Part shown: positions 15,998 to 24,331 of the stretch, one piece after another
How positions within the stretch are numbered: the first letter of the stretch is position 1
Layout: each line of letters begins with the position of its first letter
Assembly: GCA_001464195.1 (NCBI GenBank)
Contig: LNEY01000012.1
Span: 1 to 64,000, forward strand
Direction of reading: 5' to 3'
Length of the DNA stretch: 64,000 bases
Source: Burkholderiales bacterium Ga0077547
Lineage (GTDB): Bacteria; Pseudomonadota; Gammaproteobacteria; Burkholderiales; Burkholderiaceae_C
The notes under the pieces: generated by a model
Database searches by the model: none
What the model was told of the DNA's origin: nothing
Seen by the model: the letters and a program-made list of their open reading frames with translations, nothing else
Made by a program: the position numbers and the translations under genes

Positions 15998-17037
15998 CCG
16001 AGTCGGCGGTGGCGCAGCAGCCACAGCAAGTAAGCGCCGCCCAGGACGGCCGTGACCACACCGACCGGCAACTCCTGCGGTGCCACCAGACTACGTGCCA
16101 CGACGTCTGCGGCCAGCAGCAACGTGCCACCGGCTGCCGCACTGGCGACCACGGTGTAGCCGTTAGGTGCTGGCGCACACCGGCGCACCAGGTGGGGCGC
16201 AGCCAGCCCCACGAAGGCCACCAACCCGGCCTGCGACACCGCCATGCCGGTGGCCAGCGCGAGCACACCGACCAGCAGCAGCCGCCAGCGCGCCAGCGCC
16301 AGGCCGAGGCTGCGCGCGCTGTCCTCGCCCAAGGTCAAGGCGTCGAGCACACGGGCCAGCCGCCAGGCCACTGGCAATGTGACCAGCAACCCCACCGCCA
16401 GCACACCCACACTGGCCCAGCCCAGAAATCCGGTGGTGCCGAGCATGAACACCTGCTTGCCACGCAAGGCTTCCGGTGCAACCGTCGAGACCAGGTCGCC
16501 GAGCGCCGACAGCACCACGCCCACCACCACCCCCGCCAGCAGCAACCGAGGGGTCTGCTGGGCACCGCGGGCCAGCATCAGCGTGAGGCCCACTCCGACG
16601 AAGGCACCGACGAACGCCGCGCCCACCAGGCCCAGCCGGGCCAGGCCGCTGGCGGCTGTCATGACCGTCATCGCGCCGCCCAACGATCCCACCGCCAACA
16701 CCAACACGACGGCCAGCGACGCGCCGGCTGCCGACCCCAGCAGGTAGGGGTCGGCCAAGGGGTTGCGGAAAAGACCCTGCGCAATGGCACCCGCCAAGCC
16801 CAGCAACGCCCCGACCAACCACGCGCCCAGGGTACGCGGCAAGCGGATCTCGCCCAGGATCAAGCCAGCATCGGCATCGCTCCACCTGGGCAGCGACCAG
16901 CCGTCGCTGCCAGCGGCCAGCCCGGCCCCTGCCAGAACCAGCCCGACCAGCAACAGGACCATGGCGAATCGCCGACGACGGGTGGCGCCCGCATCCATCG
17001 TCTGTCGATCAGGGGTGGCAACGAGTGTCTGATCCAT
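15994..17037 (-). CDS. btuC: Cobalamin ABC importer permease (FecCD/BtuC family)
   Basis: 347 residues with about ten membrane helices. Family landmarks are LPRTLGAWLVGALLGLAGAI, GNPLADPYLLGSAAGASL-type (here RNPLADPYLLGSAAGASL) and FVGLAAPHLVRR near the C-terminus, the loop that contacts the ATPase. It forms the inner-membrane channel for the substrate delivered by BtuF. ATG 17037 overlaps the btuF stop (ATGA). The N-terminal 30 residues before the first helix are hydrophilic and slightly longer than in E. coli BtuC. Confidence 0.9.
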   Translation of the reverse strand: MDQTLVATPDRQTMDAGATRRRRFAMVLLLVGLVLAGAGLAAGSDGWSLPRWSDADAGLILGEIRLPRTLGAWLVGALLGLAGAIAQGLFRNPLADPYLLGSAAGASLAVVLVLAVGSLGGAMTVMTAASGLARLGLVGAAFVGAFVGVGLTLMLARGAQQTPRLLLAGVVVGVVLSALGDLVSTVAPEALRGKQVFMLGTTGFLGWASVGVLAVGLLVTLPVAWRLARVLDALTLGEDSARSLGLALARWRLLLVGVLALATGMAVSQAGLVAFVGLAAPHLVRRCAPAPNGYTVVASAAAGGTLLLAADVVARSLVAPQELPVGVVTAVLGGAYLLWLLRHRRLG

Positions 17038-17930
17038 CAGCGCACCTGGGCATCCAGCCCGATCAGGCACTCGGCCAGCAGCTGCGCCGCATCGCCAAGG
17101 CGTGGCCCGGGACGCACCAACACGTCATAGCGCTCGTGGCTGAAGCCGCAGGCACGCTGCTGCCGCAGGGCGTCAAGCCGTGCCCAACCGGGCCGATGCG
17201 GCATCTGATCGAGGTCGCGCTGCACCGCCATGACGATGTCAGGCTGCGCACGCACCACGTACTCCGGGTTGAGTTGTGGAAACGGACCCAACGCCGCGGG
17301 CACCGCGTTCGCCATGCCCAACTGGGTCAGGGTTTCGCCAATGAAGGACCCCTCGCCTGCCGCAAACGGCGTCGCGTCCACCTCGAAATAAACCTTCATG
17401 CCGCGCAGCCGTGCGGGCACCACCCGGGCTGCTTGCTGAACCTGTTGCTGGATGGCGGTCCACAGGGGATCGGCAGCCTCCGGTGTACCCAGCAGCCTGG
17501 CCAGCACATTCAAGGAGCGCCGCACATCGGCATGCGTTCTGGGCTCGAGCAACACCACCTTCAGTCCGAGCGACTGGAGCCGCTCGACCACCCGTGTCGA
17601 CGGGGCAGCGAGCACCACATCGGGCCGAAGCGCCACGATGCGCTCCAGGTTCGCGTCTTCGATACCGCCCAACTTCGGCAGACCCGTCACGGCCGGAGGC
17701 GAGTTGGAATACCGATCGGTGCCCACCAGCCGCGCGCAGGCACCCAGGGCACACACACTTTCAGTCAGCGACGGCAGCAGGCTGATGATGCGCTGCGGAG
17801 AGACTGCAAAGGACTGCACGCTGCCACGATCGTCCTGAACGGTGATCTGTGGGGGAGCCGCCAACGCGCCTGACGGCGCTGCCACAGCCAGCAACAGGCC
17901 AAGCATCAGCGCGCGAAACTCGCGAGCCAT
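17037..17930 (-). CDS. btuF: Cobalamin-binding periplasmic protein (BtuF-like)
   Basis: 297 residues with a Sec signal peptide (MAREFRALMLGLLLAVAAPS then GALA-A cleavage). The class III substrate-binding fold shows in RIISLLPSLTESVCALG, VGTDRYSNSP, LPKLGGIEDANLERIVALRPDVVLA pattern and a late RPGPRLGDAA. These are the BtuF/FhuD-type landmarks. It is expected to capture cobalamin after BtuB and hand it to BtuCD. ATG 17930 is set by the signal peptide and by an ATGA overlap with cobU; the open frame extends upstream through cobU without family resemblance. Confidence 0.9.
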   Translation of the reverse strand: MAREFRALMLGLLLAVAAPSGALAAPPQITVQDDRGSVQSFAVSPQRIISLLPSLTESVCALGACARLVGTDRYSNSPPAVTGLPKLGGIEDANLERIVALRPDVVLAAPSTRVVERLQSLGLKVVLLEPRTHADVRRSLNVLARLLGTPEAADPLWTAIQQQVQQAARVVPARLRGMKVYFEVDATPFAAGEGSFIGETLTQLGMANAVPAALGPFPQLNPEYVVRAQPDIVMAVQRDLDQMPHRPGWARLDALRQQRACGFSHERYDVLVRPGPRLGDAAQLLAECLIGLDAQVR

Positions 17931-18487
17931 CACCGCCGGCCCCGCTTCACGGGCACTTCGATGCCCGCCACCATCAGGGTCACGCCATCGCAACGCGCCG
18001 CCATCGCCTGGTGCAGGCGCCCCAGTTCGTCGACAAAGCGGCGTGCCTCGCGCGACATCGGTGCCGCGCCAAGTCCGATCTCGTTGGAAACCAGCAGCAC
18101 CGGTCCGCTGGCCTCGCTGACCGCATCGCAGAGCGCCTCTCGCGTTCGGTCCCATTCGATGTCGTCGAGCGGCGCTGCGTCGATCGGCATCAGCAGGTTG
18201 GTCAGCCACAGGGTCAGACAATCGATCACAACCAGCCGATCGGGGGCGCTGTGGCGAAAAATGGCCTGCGCCAGTTCGATCGGCACCTCTTCACATTGAA
18301 GCGCAGGCAAACATGCCGCGCGTTGGAGCCGGTGATGGGCGATGCGCCGTCGCATCTCCTCGTCACCAGCCCGCGCTGTGGCCAACAGCACCGCCGAGCG
18401 TGACGGGGTCGCCAGCCACACCGCCGCGCGCTGCTCGGCGCAGCGCGACTTGCCGCTGCGCTGCCCGCCGAGGATCAGTTCATGCAC
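17930..18487 (-). CDS. cobU: Adenosylcobinamide kinase/guanylyltransferase
   Basis: 185 residues. The N-terminal P-loop is GGQRSGKSR (about residues 7-15), followed by the family motifs VVIDCLTLWLTNLL and VSNEIGLGAAPMS. CobU phosphorylates adenosylcobinamide and then transfers GMP to it, preparing the substrate for CobS. The start is GTG 18487 with a GGAG site ten bases upstream; no in-frame ATG lies nearby. It begins 43 bases after btuB, so uptake and salvage are transcribed together. Confidence 0.93.
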   Translation of the reverse strand: MHELILGGQRSGKSRCAEQRAAVWLATPSRSAVLLATARAGDEEMRRRIAHHRLQRAACLPALQCEEVPIELAQAIFRHSAPDRLVVIDCLTLWLTNLLMPIDAAPLDDIEWDRTREALCDAVSEASGPVLLVSNEIGLGAAPMSREARRFVDELGRLHQAMAARCDGVTLMVAGIEVPVKRGRR

Positions 18488-18530
18488 CGTGGAAACTCCA
18501 TCCTCGAAGTGTCACGCCTGCCTGCTGCGA

Positions 18531-20459
18531 CTACAAGCCGATGCCGCTGTAGCGCACACCCAGCCACGCCTGTCGGCCTGGCGAGCGGTAGTCTCGCGCC
18601 GGTTCGATGTCGCGGTCGGTGACATTCAACACCTTGGCCTCGAGTTGCCACCGGGGCATGAAGCTCCAGCGCGCCTGCAGATCGACCGTCGAGTAGCCGC
18701 CCAATCGCTTGCCGCCATCGGGACGTGACCCCACCGTCACCAGCGTCGCACCCAGGGCCCAGTCGTCGATCCGGTAGTCAGCATCCAGGGTGGACTGGTG
18801 CTTGGCGCGACGATTCAGACGGCCGTTGCTGCGCTCATCCTTCGCGCTTAGCAAATCCAGCGTACCGCGCAACCCCAACGCGCCGATGCGATGGCCTGCA
18901 CTCAGCGTGGCCCCCTTCAGACGCGCCCGGTCGACATTGCGCGCACAGCCGAAATCGTAGGAGGGATCGGACGGGCAGAAACTGCGGTCCGGCTCGTAGT
19001 TGATCAATTGACGCACGCGATTGCGATACACGGTCAGCGACGCCTGGCTGTCGCCGCCCCGCCAATGCAGACCCACTTCACCGCTGCGACCGCGCTCCGG
19101 CCGGACATCAGGGACGCCATAGCCCGTGAAATACAGGTCGTTGAAACTGGGCGCACGGAAGGTGGTGCCAACCAGCGCACGCGCTGTCAGGCCGTGGCCG
19201 AGCTCATAGCCATAGCCCAGCCGGCCCGTGGTGCTGTTGCCGTAGACCGAGTTGTCATCACGCCGAACATCGGCCGACAGCAGATGCGAACCGAATTGCC
19301 CCGAATAACCCAGCCCCACGGCGTCGTTGTGGCGTTGCCTGTTGACCATGAACGCAGACGACTCGGCACGCTCTTCCAGCCGCTCGATCACCGTCACAAG
19401 TTGCTGCCTGGCGCTCAGCGTGAGCACGTTCTGCCAGGTGTACTGATTGCGACGCGTCAGGAAGCGCTCTGGGAAGTTGGCGCCGTCGAACGACTTGTCC
19501 TCGTTCAGGGCCAGCTGCAAACGGGTGGTCCACAGCGGGTTGATCACCCCGTCGTAGCTGAGCGAGGCCACCTGTGTGCTCAACCGAGAGCGGAAGTCAG
19601 GTGTCGGATCCTGCGCAAAGTCGGGAGGCCCGCCGAACTCGGAGCCGTCGTACTGAGAGTTCAACCGGGTGTCGATCACGCTGGCGGCCACCCGGTGGCC
19701 CGGCGTGATCGTGTAGCCCAGCCGAACCTGCGCAGTCCGGCGGCGATAGCCGTCGCGATCGGGGTTGTAGTTGCCGAATTGGTCGCCTGGTCGCAGCGTC
19801 GACACACCACGGGATCGTTCGCCACTGATCGAGGCCGCGTAGTCGAACCCGGCGTGGCTGCCGCTGATGCCGACATCACCTTCACGCGAGCCGTACTCGC
19901 CAAAAGCGGCATGTCCGGACAGGCTCGCAGGCCCCTCGCCGCGTTTGGTCGTGATCAGCACCACACCGCCCACGGCGTCGGCCCCATACAGACTGGAGCC
20001 CGGCCCGCGCAGCACCTCGATGCGCTCGATCTGGGCCAGACTGATCGCCTCAAACTCCACCTGTGCCAGGGTGGCGGAGCCAATGCGCACACCGTCGACC
20101 AGCACCAGTGTGCTGCTGGTGCTGGCGCCCCGCAGCAAGATGCCAGCGGCATGACCGGGTCCGCCGCTGCGCGACAACTGAACCCCGGCTTCACGCCGCA
20201 GCAGGTCTTCGATGGAATCGGCGGTCGAATGACGGATGCGCTGCTCGTCAATCACGACCACGTCGGAGGTGATTTGCTCGAGCGGTAGCGGTTCGCGGCT
20301 CGCGATCACAGACACCTGTGGCAGCCGGGTCGGCGTCTGCGCCTGCGCGGACGAGAGTGCTGTCGCAGCGACGGCAACGGTGAGCAGCGAAACGAGGTCG
20401 CGGAGATACCGGCTGCAAGCAGCCAAGGGCGCGCGTGGCGCCATGCAGTCAAAAAACAT
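18531..20459 (-). CDS. btuB: TonB-dependent vitamin B12 receptor
   Basis: About 640 residues. A signal peptide (VSLLTVAVAATALSSAQAQ) is followed by a TonB-box region LPQVSVIAS, a plug domain (IEDLLRREAGVQLSR, RGASTSSTLVLVDG, IERIEVLRGPGSSLYG, GGVVLITTK) and a 22-strand-type beta barrel. It should import cobalamin across the outer membrane with TonB energy. ATG 20459 and ATG 20444 are both possible; the latter starts directly before the signal peptide. The protein ends in YSGIGL rather than the aromatic residue usual for outer-membrane barrels. A cobalamin riboswitch lies in its 5' leader and it is the first gene of the btu-cob operon. Confidence 0.92.
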   Translation of the reverse strand: MFFDCMAPRAPLAACSRYLRDLVSLLTVAVAATALSSAQAQTPTRLPQVSVIASREPLPLEQITSDVVVIDEQRIRHSTADSIEDLLRREAGVQLSRSGGPGHAAGILLRGASTSSTLVLVDGVRIGSATLAQVEFEAISLAQIERIEVLRGPGSSLYGADAVGGVVLITTKRGEGPASLSGHAAFGEYGSREGDVGISGSHAGFDYAASISGERSRGVSTLRPGDQFGNYNPDRDGYRRRTAQVRLGYTITPGHRVAASVIDTRLNSQYDGSEFGGPPDFAQDPTPDFRSRLSTQVASLSYDGVINPLWTTRLQLALNEDKSFDGANFPERFLTRRNQYTWQNVLTLSARQQLVTVIERLEERAESSAFMVNRQRHNDAVGLGYSGQFGSHLLSADVRRDDNSVYGNSTTGRLGYGYELGHGLTARALVGTTFRAPSFNDLYFTGYGVPDVRPERGRSGEVGLHWRGGDSQASLTVYRNRVRQLINYEPDRSFCPSDPSYDFGCARNVDRARLKGATLSAGHRIGALGLRGTLDLLSAKDERSNGRLNRRAKHQSTLDADYRIDDWALGATLVTVGSRPDGGKRLGGYSTVDLQARWSFMPRWQLEAKVLNVTDRDIEPARDYRSPGRQAWLGVRYSGIGL

Positions 20460-20539
20460 GATTGAAGAGCCCGACAAGATGCAATCGCCCTGCTTCCCCG
20501 CAGGCGCTTGCGATGTAGGCACGACACGAAGCCGCACCC

Positions 20540-20750
20540 GCTTGTTGGCCGGTATCCGGGCTGATGGAGCGACCTTCACGACCTTCCCAGAGATGAACCA
20601 TCTCCAGTGGTGTGCGCATGAAAGCTGAATCCCTGTCCAGACCGACCAGGGCTTCGTCCACCGTACCGTTGCGGGGGCAGCGCAGTTTGAGCACCGAGCG
20701 ATGCTTTCTGCTTCCCGTTTAACTGCGCCGACAAGAACACCGGCGCGGGC
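20540..20750 (-). promoter_or_regulatory. Cobalamin (AdoCbl-type) riboswitch
   Basis: Read on the minus strand, the leader contains the class landmarks in the right order: GCCGGTG (about 20738-20744), ACGGGAAGCAG (20709-20718 area), the core CTGCCCCCGCAACGGTA (20664-20680), TCTGGGAAGG (about 20582-20592) and AGCCCGGATACCGGCC (20547-20562). These match the cobalamin riboswitch consensus closely. It ends about 90 bases before the btuB start, so ligand binding probably hides the ribosome binding site or favours a terminator. It is expected to repress the whole btuB-cobU-btuFCD-cobTSC operon when cobalamin is plentiful. Confidence 0.93.
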
Positions 20751-20762
20751 ACCAACGCTTCT

Positions 20763-20784
20763 ATTCTAAGCACCGACCTACAAT
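20763..20784. promoter_or_regulatory. Candidate back-to-back -10 elements (btuB operon / zapB-zapA)
   Basis: On the minus strand TAGAAT (20763-20768) would start transcription about 20756, just ahead of the riboswitch. On the plus strand TACAAT (20779-20784) would serve zapB-zapA. No good TTGACA-type -35 box is seen at the usual spacing for either, so both calls are tentative. The region is the only space from which the two divergent units could be transcribed. Confidence 0.35.
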
Positions 20785-20822
20785 CAAATTCCGTTGTTCA
20801 ACCCACTGCCCGAACACGCCCC

Positions 20823-21077
20823 ATGTCGAAGATCGAAGACCTCGCTGACCGGGTCGAGCGGCTCTTACTGCGCCACCATGAGTTGCAACGGACCAACGCC
20901 TTGCTGGAGCAGCAATTGGCCAGCGTGGCGAACGAACGCGACAACCTGCGCTCACGGCTGAACGCCGCGCGTGCGCGCATCGACACCCTGCTTGAGCGTC
21001 TTCCAGCGGAGGCCCACGCGGTGCCAGCCGATGACAACCTCGACACAACCGCACCCATTCAGAAGACATCCCCATGA
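20823..21077 (+). CDS. zapB: ZapB-like coiled-coil cell-division protein
   Basis: An 84-residue protein that is almost entirely one coiled coil: repeated Leu/Ala at heptad positions through RLLLRHHELQRTNALLEQQL and RSRLNAARARIDTLLERL. It matches the short TIGR02449/ZapB-like proteins found directly before zapA in betaproteobacteria. In E. coli ZapB links the Z ring to MatP and the nucleoid through ZapA; the same role is inferred here from fold and position. Its stop overlaps the zapA start (ATGA), so the two are made together. Confidence 0.75.
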   Translation: MSKIEDLADRVERLLLRHHELQRTNALLEQQLASVANERDNLRSRLNAARARIDTLLERLPAEAHAVPADDNLDTTAPIQKTSP

Positions 21078-21400
21078 AGCAGATCGAAGTCTCGATCCTC
21101 GGCCAGAGCTATGTGCTGGGCTGCCCCGACGGCGGCGACACCTTGCTGCACGCATCGGTGAAGGCAGTCGATCGTGAGATGACTGCCATCCGGGCAGCGG
21201 GCAAGGTCAAGGCCCGCGAACGCATTGCCGTGCTTGCCGCCCTGAACCTCGCCTACAAGCTCGAACAGCGCCCAGCCGCCACTTCGCCCACGCCGACCGA
21301 AAGCCGATCAGCGGTGGACGAGGCCGCCACTCAAATGGACATCGATGCCCTGATCACCCGCATCGACCAAGCCCTCGGCGAGCACGGTCAGTTGCTGTGA
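21074..21400 (+). CDS. zapA: Cell division protein ZapA
   Basis: 108 residues. The N-terminal globular part (IEVSILGQSYVLGCPDGG) is followed by a helical part with ARERIAVLAALNLAYKL, the standard ZapA pattern. ZapA cross-links FtsZ filaments in the Z ring. It overlaps the zapB-like gene by four bases and is followed 67 bases later by 6S RNA, an arrangement conserved in proteobacteria. Confidence 0.9.
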   Translation: MKQIEVSILGQSYVLGCPDGGDTLLHASVKAVDREMTAIRAAGKVKARERIAVLAALNLAYKLEQRPAATSPTPTESRSAVDEAATQMDIDALITRIDQALGEHGQLL

Positions 21401-21467
21401 CCGATTCGGCACACGGTGCCACCCTGTCGACATCATTGGCAACCACGGCAGGCGTAGACTGAGCGTC

Positions 21468-21642
21468 GTCCGTTGTGTTCGCGTGAGTTTTTAATTCCTT
21501 GAACCGATGCTCTCGCGAGCCCGGGCTGGGAACATTGCCGAGTGGGCGTGATCGTCTCGCGTCAGATGAACCCGAAGCACGGTTGACCCGGCCCACCTGA
21601 ATCCCCTGGGTTCAGGAATGCGGCTCACGGCTCACAACGGAC
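21468..21642 (+). ncRNA. ssrS: 6S RNA
   Basis: About 175 nucleotides downstream of zapA, the standard location. The closing stem is GTCCGTTGTG (21468-21477) with CACAACGGAC (21633-21642), extended by CGCGTGAG with CTCACGG. An internal hairpin CCTGGGTTCAGG and a large central open region give the promoter-mimic shape that binds sigma70-RNA polymerase. End positions are set by the outer stem and may be off by a few bases. Confidence 0.85.
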
Positions 21643-21690
21643 ACCTCGCCTATCGCAGTGCGAGAGACAAGAACAGGATCTGGCTCCTGC

Positions 21691-22758
21691 TCAGGAAGCG
21701 CCCTCGAAGCGAATGCTGGCCAACGTGACGTGATTGCCGCCGCGGCCCTGTGCCGCCATCAGTGCGGTGTCAGCGGCCTGCAGCAGATCGTCCTGCGTGT
21801 GGGCGGTGTGCGGAAAGCTCGCCACCCCCATCGACACCGTGAATCCAAAGTCCTGGCCATTGAGCACAACAATCTGCGTGGCGCACTGGCGTCGCAAGCC
21901 CTCCATTCGAGCATGCGCGGTCGCCAAACCGACACCTGACAGGAGCACCGCGAATCGATCGTCAGAGACACGGCATGACGCATCCATTGCGCGCGTATTG
22001 CTCCGAAGCAAACGCCCAAGCGCCTCGATCACACGCTGACGCGCCGAGTCGCCCAGCGCACTGGCTGCGTGTGAGGGTGGGTCGATCGAAATCGAGACCA
22101 TCGAGAACTCACGGTGTTCACGAAGCGACAGATCGACCTCACGCCGCAGCTGGTCCTCGAAGTGAGCGTTTGGAAACAACCCTGTGTCGATGTCCCTCGG
22201 CTCCGGGCCCTGCAATTCGCGCCGCAGGGCTTCAGTCGCCAGCTGCTGTTGCTCCAACTGTTGCAATGCCAGCGTGAGCTGGGCATCGCGCTGGCGCTGC
22301 GTGCTCATGTCCAACCAGATGGCGCACAGGTACCGCTTGCTGGCACCGGCAGCATCCGCGCTGCCATTCAGCAAAATTCGGGTGACGTGGAACTCGTGGC
22401 GCGCGTGATCGCGCTCGATGCGGTGATCACTGCTGTGAGGCAAGGCCAAGACCGTGGTACTCGTCTCTGCCGCGCGCAGCGAGACCGCCACTTCGGCACT
22501 GAAGAGTTCCGCATCGGAGCGGCCAACCAGGTCTTCGCGGGAGCGCCCGAGCAGTTCAGCCATCCTGTCTGAGGCGTAGACATAGCGGCCAGTCGACACC
22601 TCCTTGAGCGCTAACCCAGCTGCCATGCCGATGAGGCTCGCAGACACCAGATCGCACCAGCCGGCAGGATCGACCCCTAGCGAATCAGCCACCTGCCGCA
22701 GGGTCTCGGGCAAGCCGCTGGCTTGCCCGACCGACAGCGACCGCTCAGGCTGGTTCAT
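21691..22758 (-). CDS. PAS-GGDEF domain protein with degenerate active site
   Basis: 355 residues. The N-terminal half looks like a PAS sensor (ALKEVSTGRYVYASDRMAEL, LLGRSREDLVGRSDAEL), followed by a coiled linker rich in Gln/Glu and a GGDEF domain. The catalytic RxGGDEF is replaced by RVSDDRF, so two glycines and the glutamate are lost; the later SMGVASFPH segment is kept. It is therefore unlikely to make cyclic-di-GMP and may sense GTP, bind a partner or be a relic. ATG 22758 has AAGGGG at eight bases; ATG 22794 or 22806 would extend it. No second output domain is present. Confidence 0.8.
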   Translation of the reverse strand: MNQPERSLSVGQASGLPETLRQVADSLGVDPAGWCDLVSASLIGMAAGLALKEVSTGRYVYASDRMAELLGRSREDLVGRSDAELFSAEVAVSLRAAETSTTVLALPHSSDHRIERDHARHEFHVTRILLNGSADAAGASKRYLCAIWLDMSTQRQRDAQLTLALQQLEQQQLATEALRRELQGPEPRDIDTGLFPNAHFEDQLRREVDLSLREHREFSMVSISIDPPSHAASALGDSARQRVIEALGRLLRSNTRAMDASCRVSDDRFAVLLSGVGLATAHARMEGLRRQCATQIVVLNGQDFGFTVSMGVASFPHTAHTQDDLLQAADTALMAAQGRGGNHVTLASIRFEGAS

Positions 22759-22905
22759 CAGGGCCCCTTCATCAGCGTCGGGCCGAGGCGTCATCAAGTC
22801 AGGCACGTTTCGCGCCCCGGATCGGAGGGGGACAGCAGTTCGCAGTACGCCAAGGGTCCGCCATGCTCAGCCTAGCAGCCACTCTGTACGAGGTGGGTGG
22901 CTGGT

Positions 22906-23466
22906 TCAGGGCGTGGCGGGAGGCGCCGCAGCAGCCTCAGCGGCTGGCGCGTCCTCAGGAGCAGCCGGCTTCTCGAAGTTGGCGACAACCTTCCACAAGC
23001 CACCATTCAGCGCAATCGCCACCATCTCGGTAGCGATGTCCTCGTCGATGTTCACCGCATCGAAAGTGGCGCTCCATTTCATCAGCGTCTTGCCGCCAGG
23101 CGCCGGGGACACCGAGATCGTCGCGACGTAGTTCTTGATGGGAAAAGGGCTCTTGAGTGAGGTGTAGGTATAGCTGGTGTTGGCCGCGCTGTACTTCAGG
23201 AGCTTTTCAACCAACTCGGATCCGTCGGACAGCTTCAAGGTGCGCACGGCACCCACCTTGTTCGTCGCAGCACCCTTGACGGTGCTGTTTCGCACCTGCG
23301 GATGCCACAGGTCAAAACCATTGAAATCACCGACGTACTTCCAGACGGTGGCGGGCGAGCTGTCCACGGTTTCCTCGCTGGAGAACGACAGCGAGCCGGC
23401 GGCGTGCCCGCTGCCTGCGGCCAACAGCAATCCGGCGGTGGCGGCATGGCGTACGAACTTGTTCAT
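22906..23466 (-). CDS. Secreted SRPBCC (START-like) protein
   Basis: 186 residues with a Sec signal peptide (AATAGLLLAAGSGHA-A). The mature part is an SRPBCC/polyketide-cyclase-type fold: SFSSEETVDSSPATVWKYVG, WHPQVRNSTVKG and WSATFDAVNIDEDIATEM. The C-terminus is an unusual Ala/Pro/Glu-rich tail. AGGAGA lies just upstream of ATG 23466. It is a tandem paralogue of the gene at 23542-24042. These folds bind hydrophobic ligands; the ligand here is unknown. Confidence 0.8.
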   Translation of the reverse strand: MNKFVRHAATAGLLLAAGSGHAAGSLSFSSEETVDSSPATVWKYVGDFNGFDLWHPQVRNSTVKGAATNKVGAVRTLKLSDGSELVEKLLKYSAANTSYTYTSLKSPFPIKNYVATISVSPAPGGKTLMKWSATFDAVNIDEDIATEMVAIALNGGLWKVVANFEKPAAPEDAPAAEAAAAPPATP

Positions 23467-23541
23467 GGGGGTATCTCCTGAAAAACCAGAGGCGCGAACG
23501 GCGTCGCGCCTGTTTGTCGTTGACTTGCCTGCTTGTGTTGC

Positions 23542-24042
23542 CTATTGCCTGGCGAAGTTGTTCACCAACTTGGCGAGTCCACTGTCATAGATTCCCTCGA
23601 CCGCCTTGGTGGCAGCGGCCGCGTCAGCACCCGCGGCGGCATCGAAGGTCGACGACCACTTCAACGATGTCTTGCCCTCGGGTGTGGTGTTCAGCGTGAT
23701 GCTGCTGCTGTAATTCACCACGGGAAGTGGGCCGCTGACGATGGTGTAGCTGTAGCTGGTCTTGGCTGCATCGTAGGTGCTCAACTGCTCGATGATCGTC
23801 TGCTTGCCATCCGCCAGCGTCAATGTCCGGCGAGTGCCCACTTTGGTGCCTGCACCATTGACCTCGCTCTTGCTGACGGCGGGATGCCACACGTCCATCG
23901 CATTGAAGTTGCCGACCAGCTTCCAGACGGTGGCCGGCGTGCTGTCGATCGTGACCTCGCGCGTCACGGACAGGTTGCCTGCGGCATGGCTGCTGCCGAC
24001 CACCAGCAGGGCGCTGGCGACGGCGAATTTAAGGGCGTTCAT
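23542..24042 (-). CDS. Secreted SRPBCC (START-like) protein, paralogue
   Basis: 166 residues with signal peptide (KFAVASALLVVGSSHA-A) and one SRPBCC domain (VTREVTIDSTPATVWKLVG, DVWHPAVSKSEVNG, SLKWSSTFDAAAGADAA). The same landmarks occur in the same order in the downstream paralogue, showing a tandem duplication. It lacks the Ala/Pro-rich tail and ends KLVNNFARQ. The two probably form a two-gene unit with a 75-base gap. Periplasmic hydrophobic-ligand binding is inferred from fold only. Confidence 0.8.
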   Translation of the reverse strand: MNALKFAVASALLVVGSSHAAGNLSVTREVTIDSTPATVWKLVGNFNAMDVWHPAVSKSEVNGAGTKVGTRRTLTLADGKQTIIEQLSTYDAAKTSYSYTIVSGPLPVVNYSSSITLNTTPEGKTSLKWSSTFDAAAGADAAAATKAVEGIYDSGLAKLVNNFARQ

Positions 24043-24331
24043 CTGGGAAGAGTCTCCGTGTCGAAGCGGTAGGAAATGACCAGGGCGGCGACGTCATTCC
24101 GCAGCCCAAGTGCGGATTCTGGGATGTTCACCCAGCGGCCGCAATAAGCGAGAACGCGACTTGCACAGATTGGCTCCCATCTTCGCGCCATTCTTGTCGA
24201 TGTGTCGACGTGTTTCTGACTGCGGAGTTGGGCCTGGAAATTGCCTAGCCGGTACACCGAGAACCTCGCAGGCGTCAGGTGTCGATCATTTAATCTCCTC
24301 ATCGATCCATGGAATCCGTCATCCTCCGCTC

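Noticed and set aside
15499-17130. A 543-codon plus-strand open frame
   Set aside because: It is antisense to btuD and btuC; its composition (Arg/Gln/His/Ala) is that of a shadow frame.
18891-20288. A 465-codon plus-strand open frame
   Set aside because: It is antisense to btuB and shows no family pattern.
20449-20694. A short minus-strand open frame ahead of btuB
   Set aside because: It lies entirely in the cobalamin riboswitch; conservation there is explained by RNA structure.
24039-24302. An 87-codon minus-strand open frame upstream of the SRPBCC gene
   Set aside because: It overlaps the SRPBCC start, resembles nothing known and has no good ribosome binding site; the 24043-24331 gap is better seen as a divergent promoter region.
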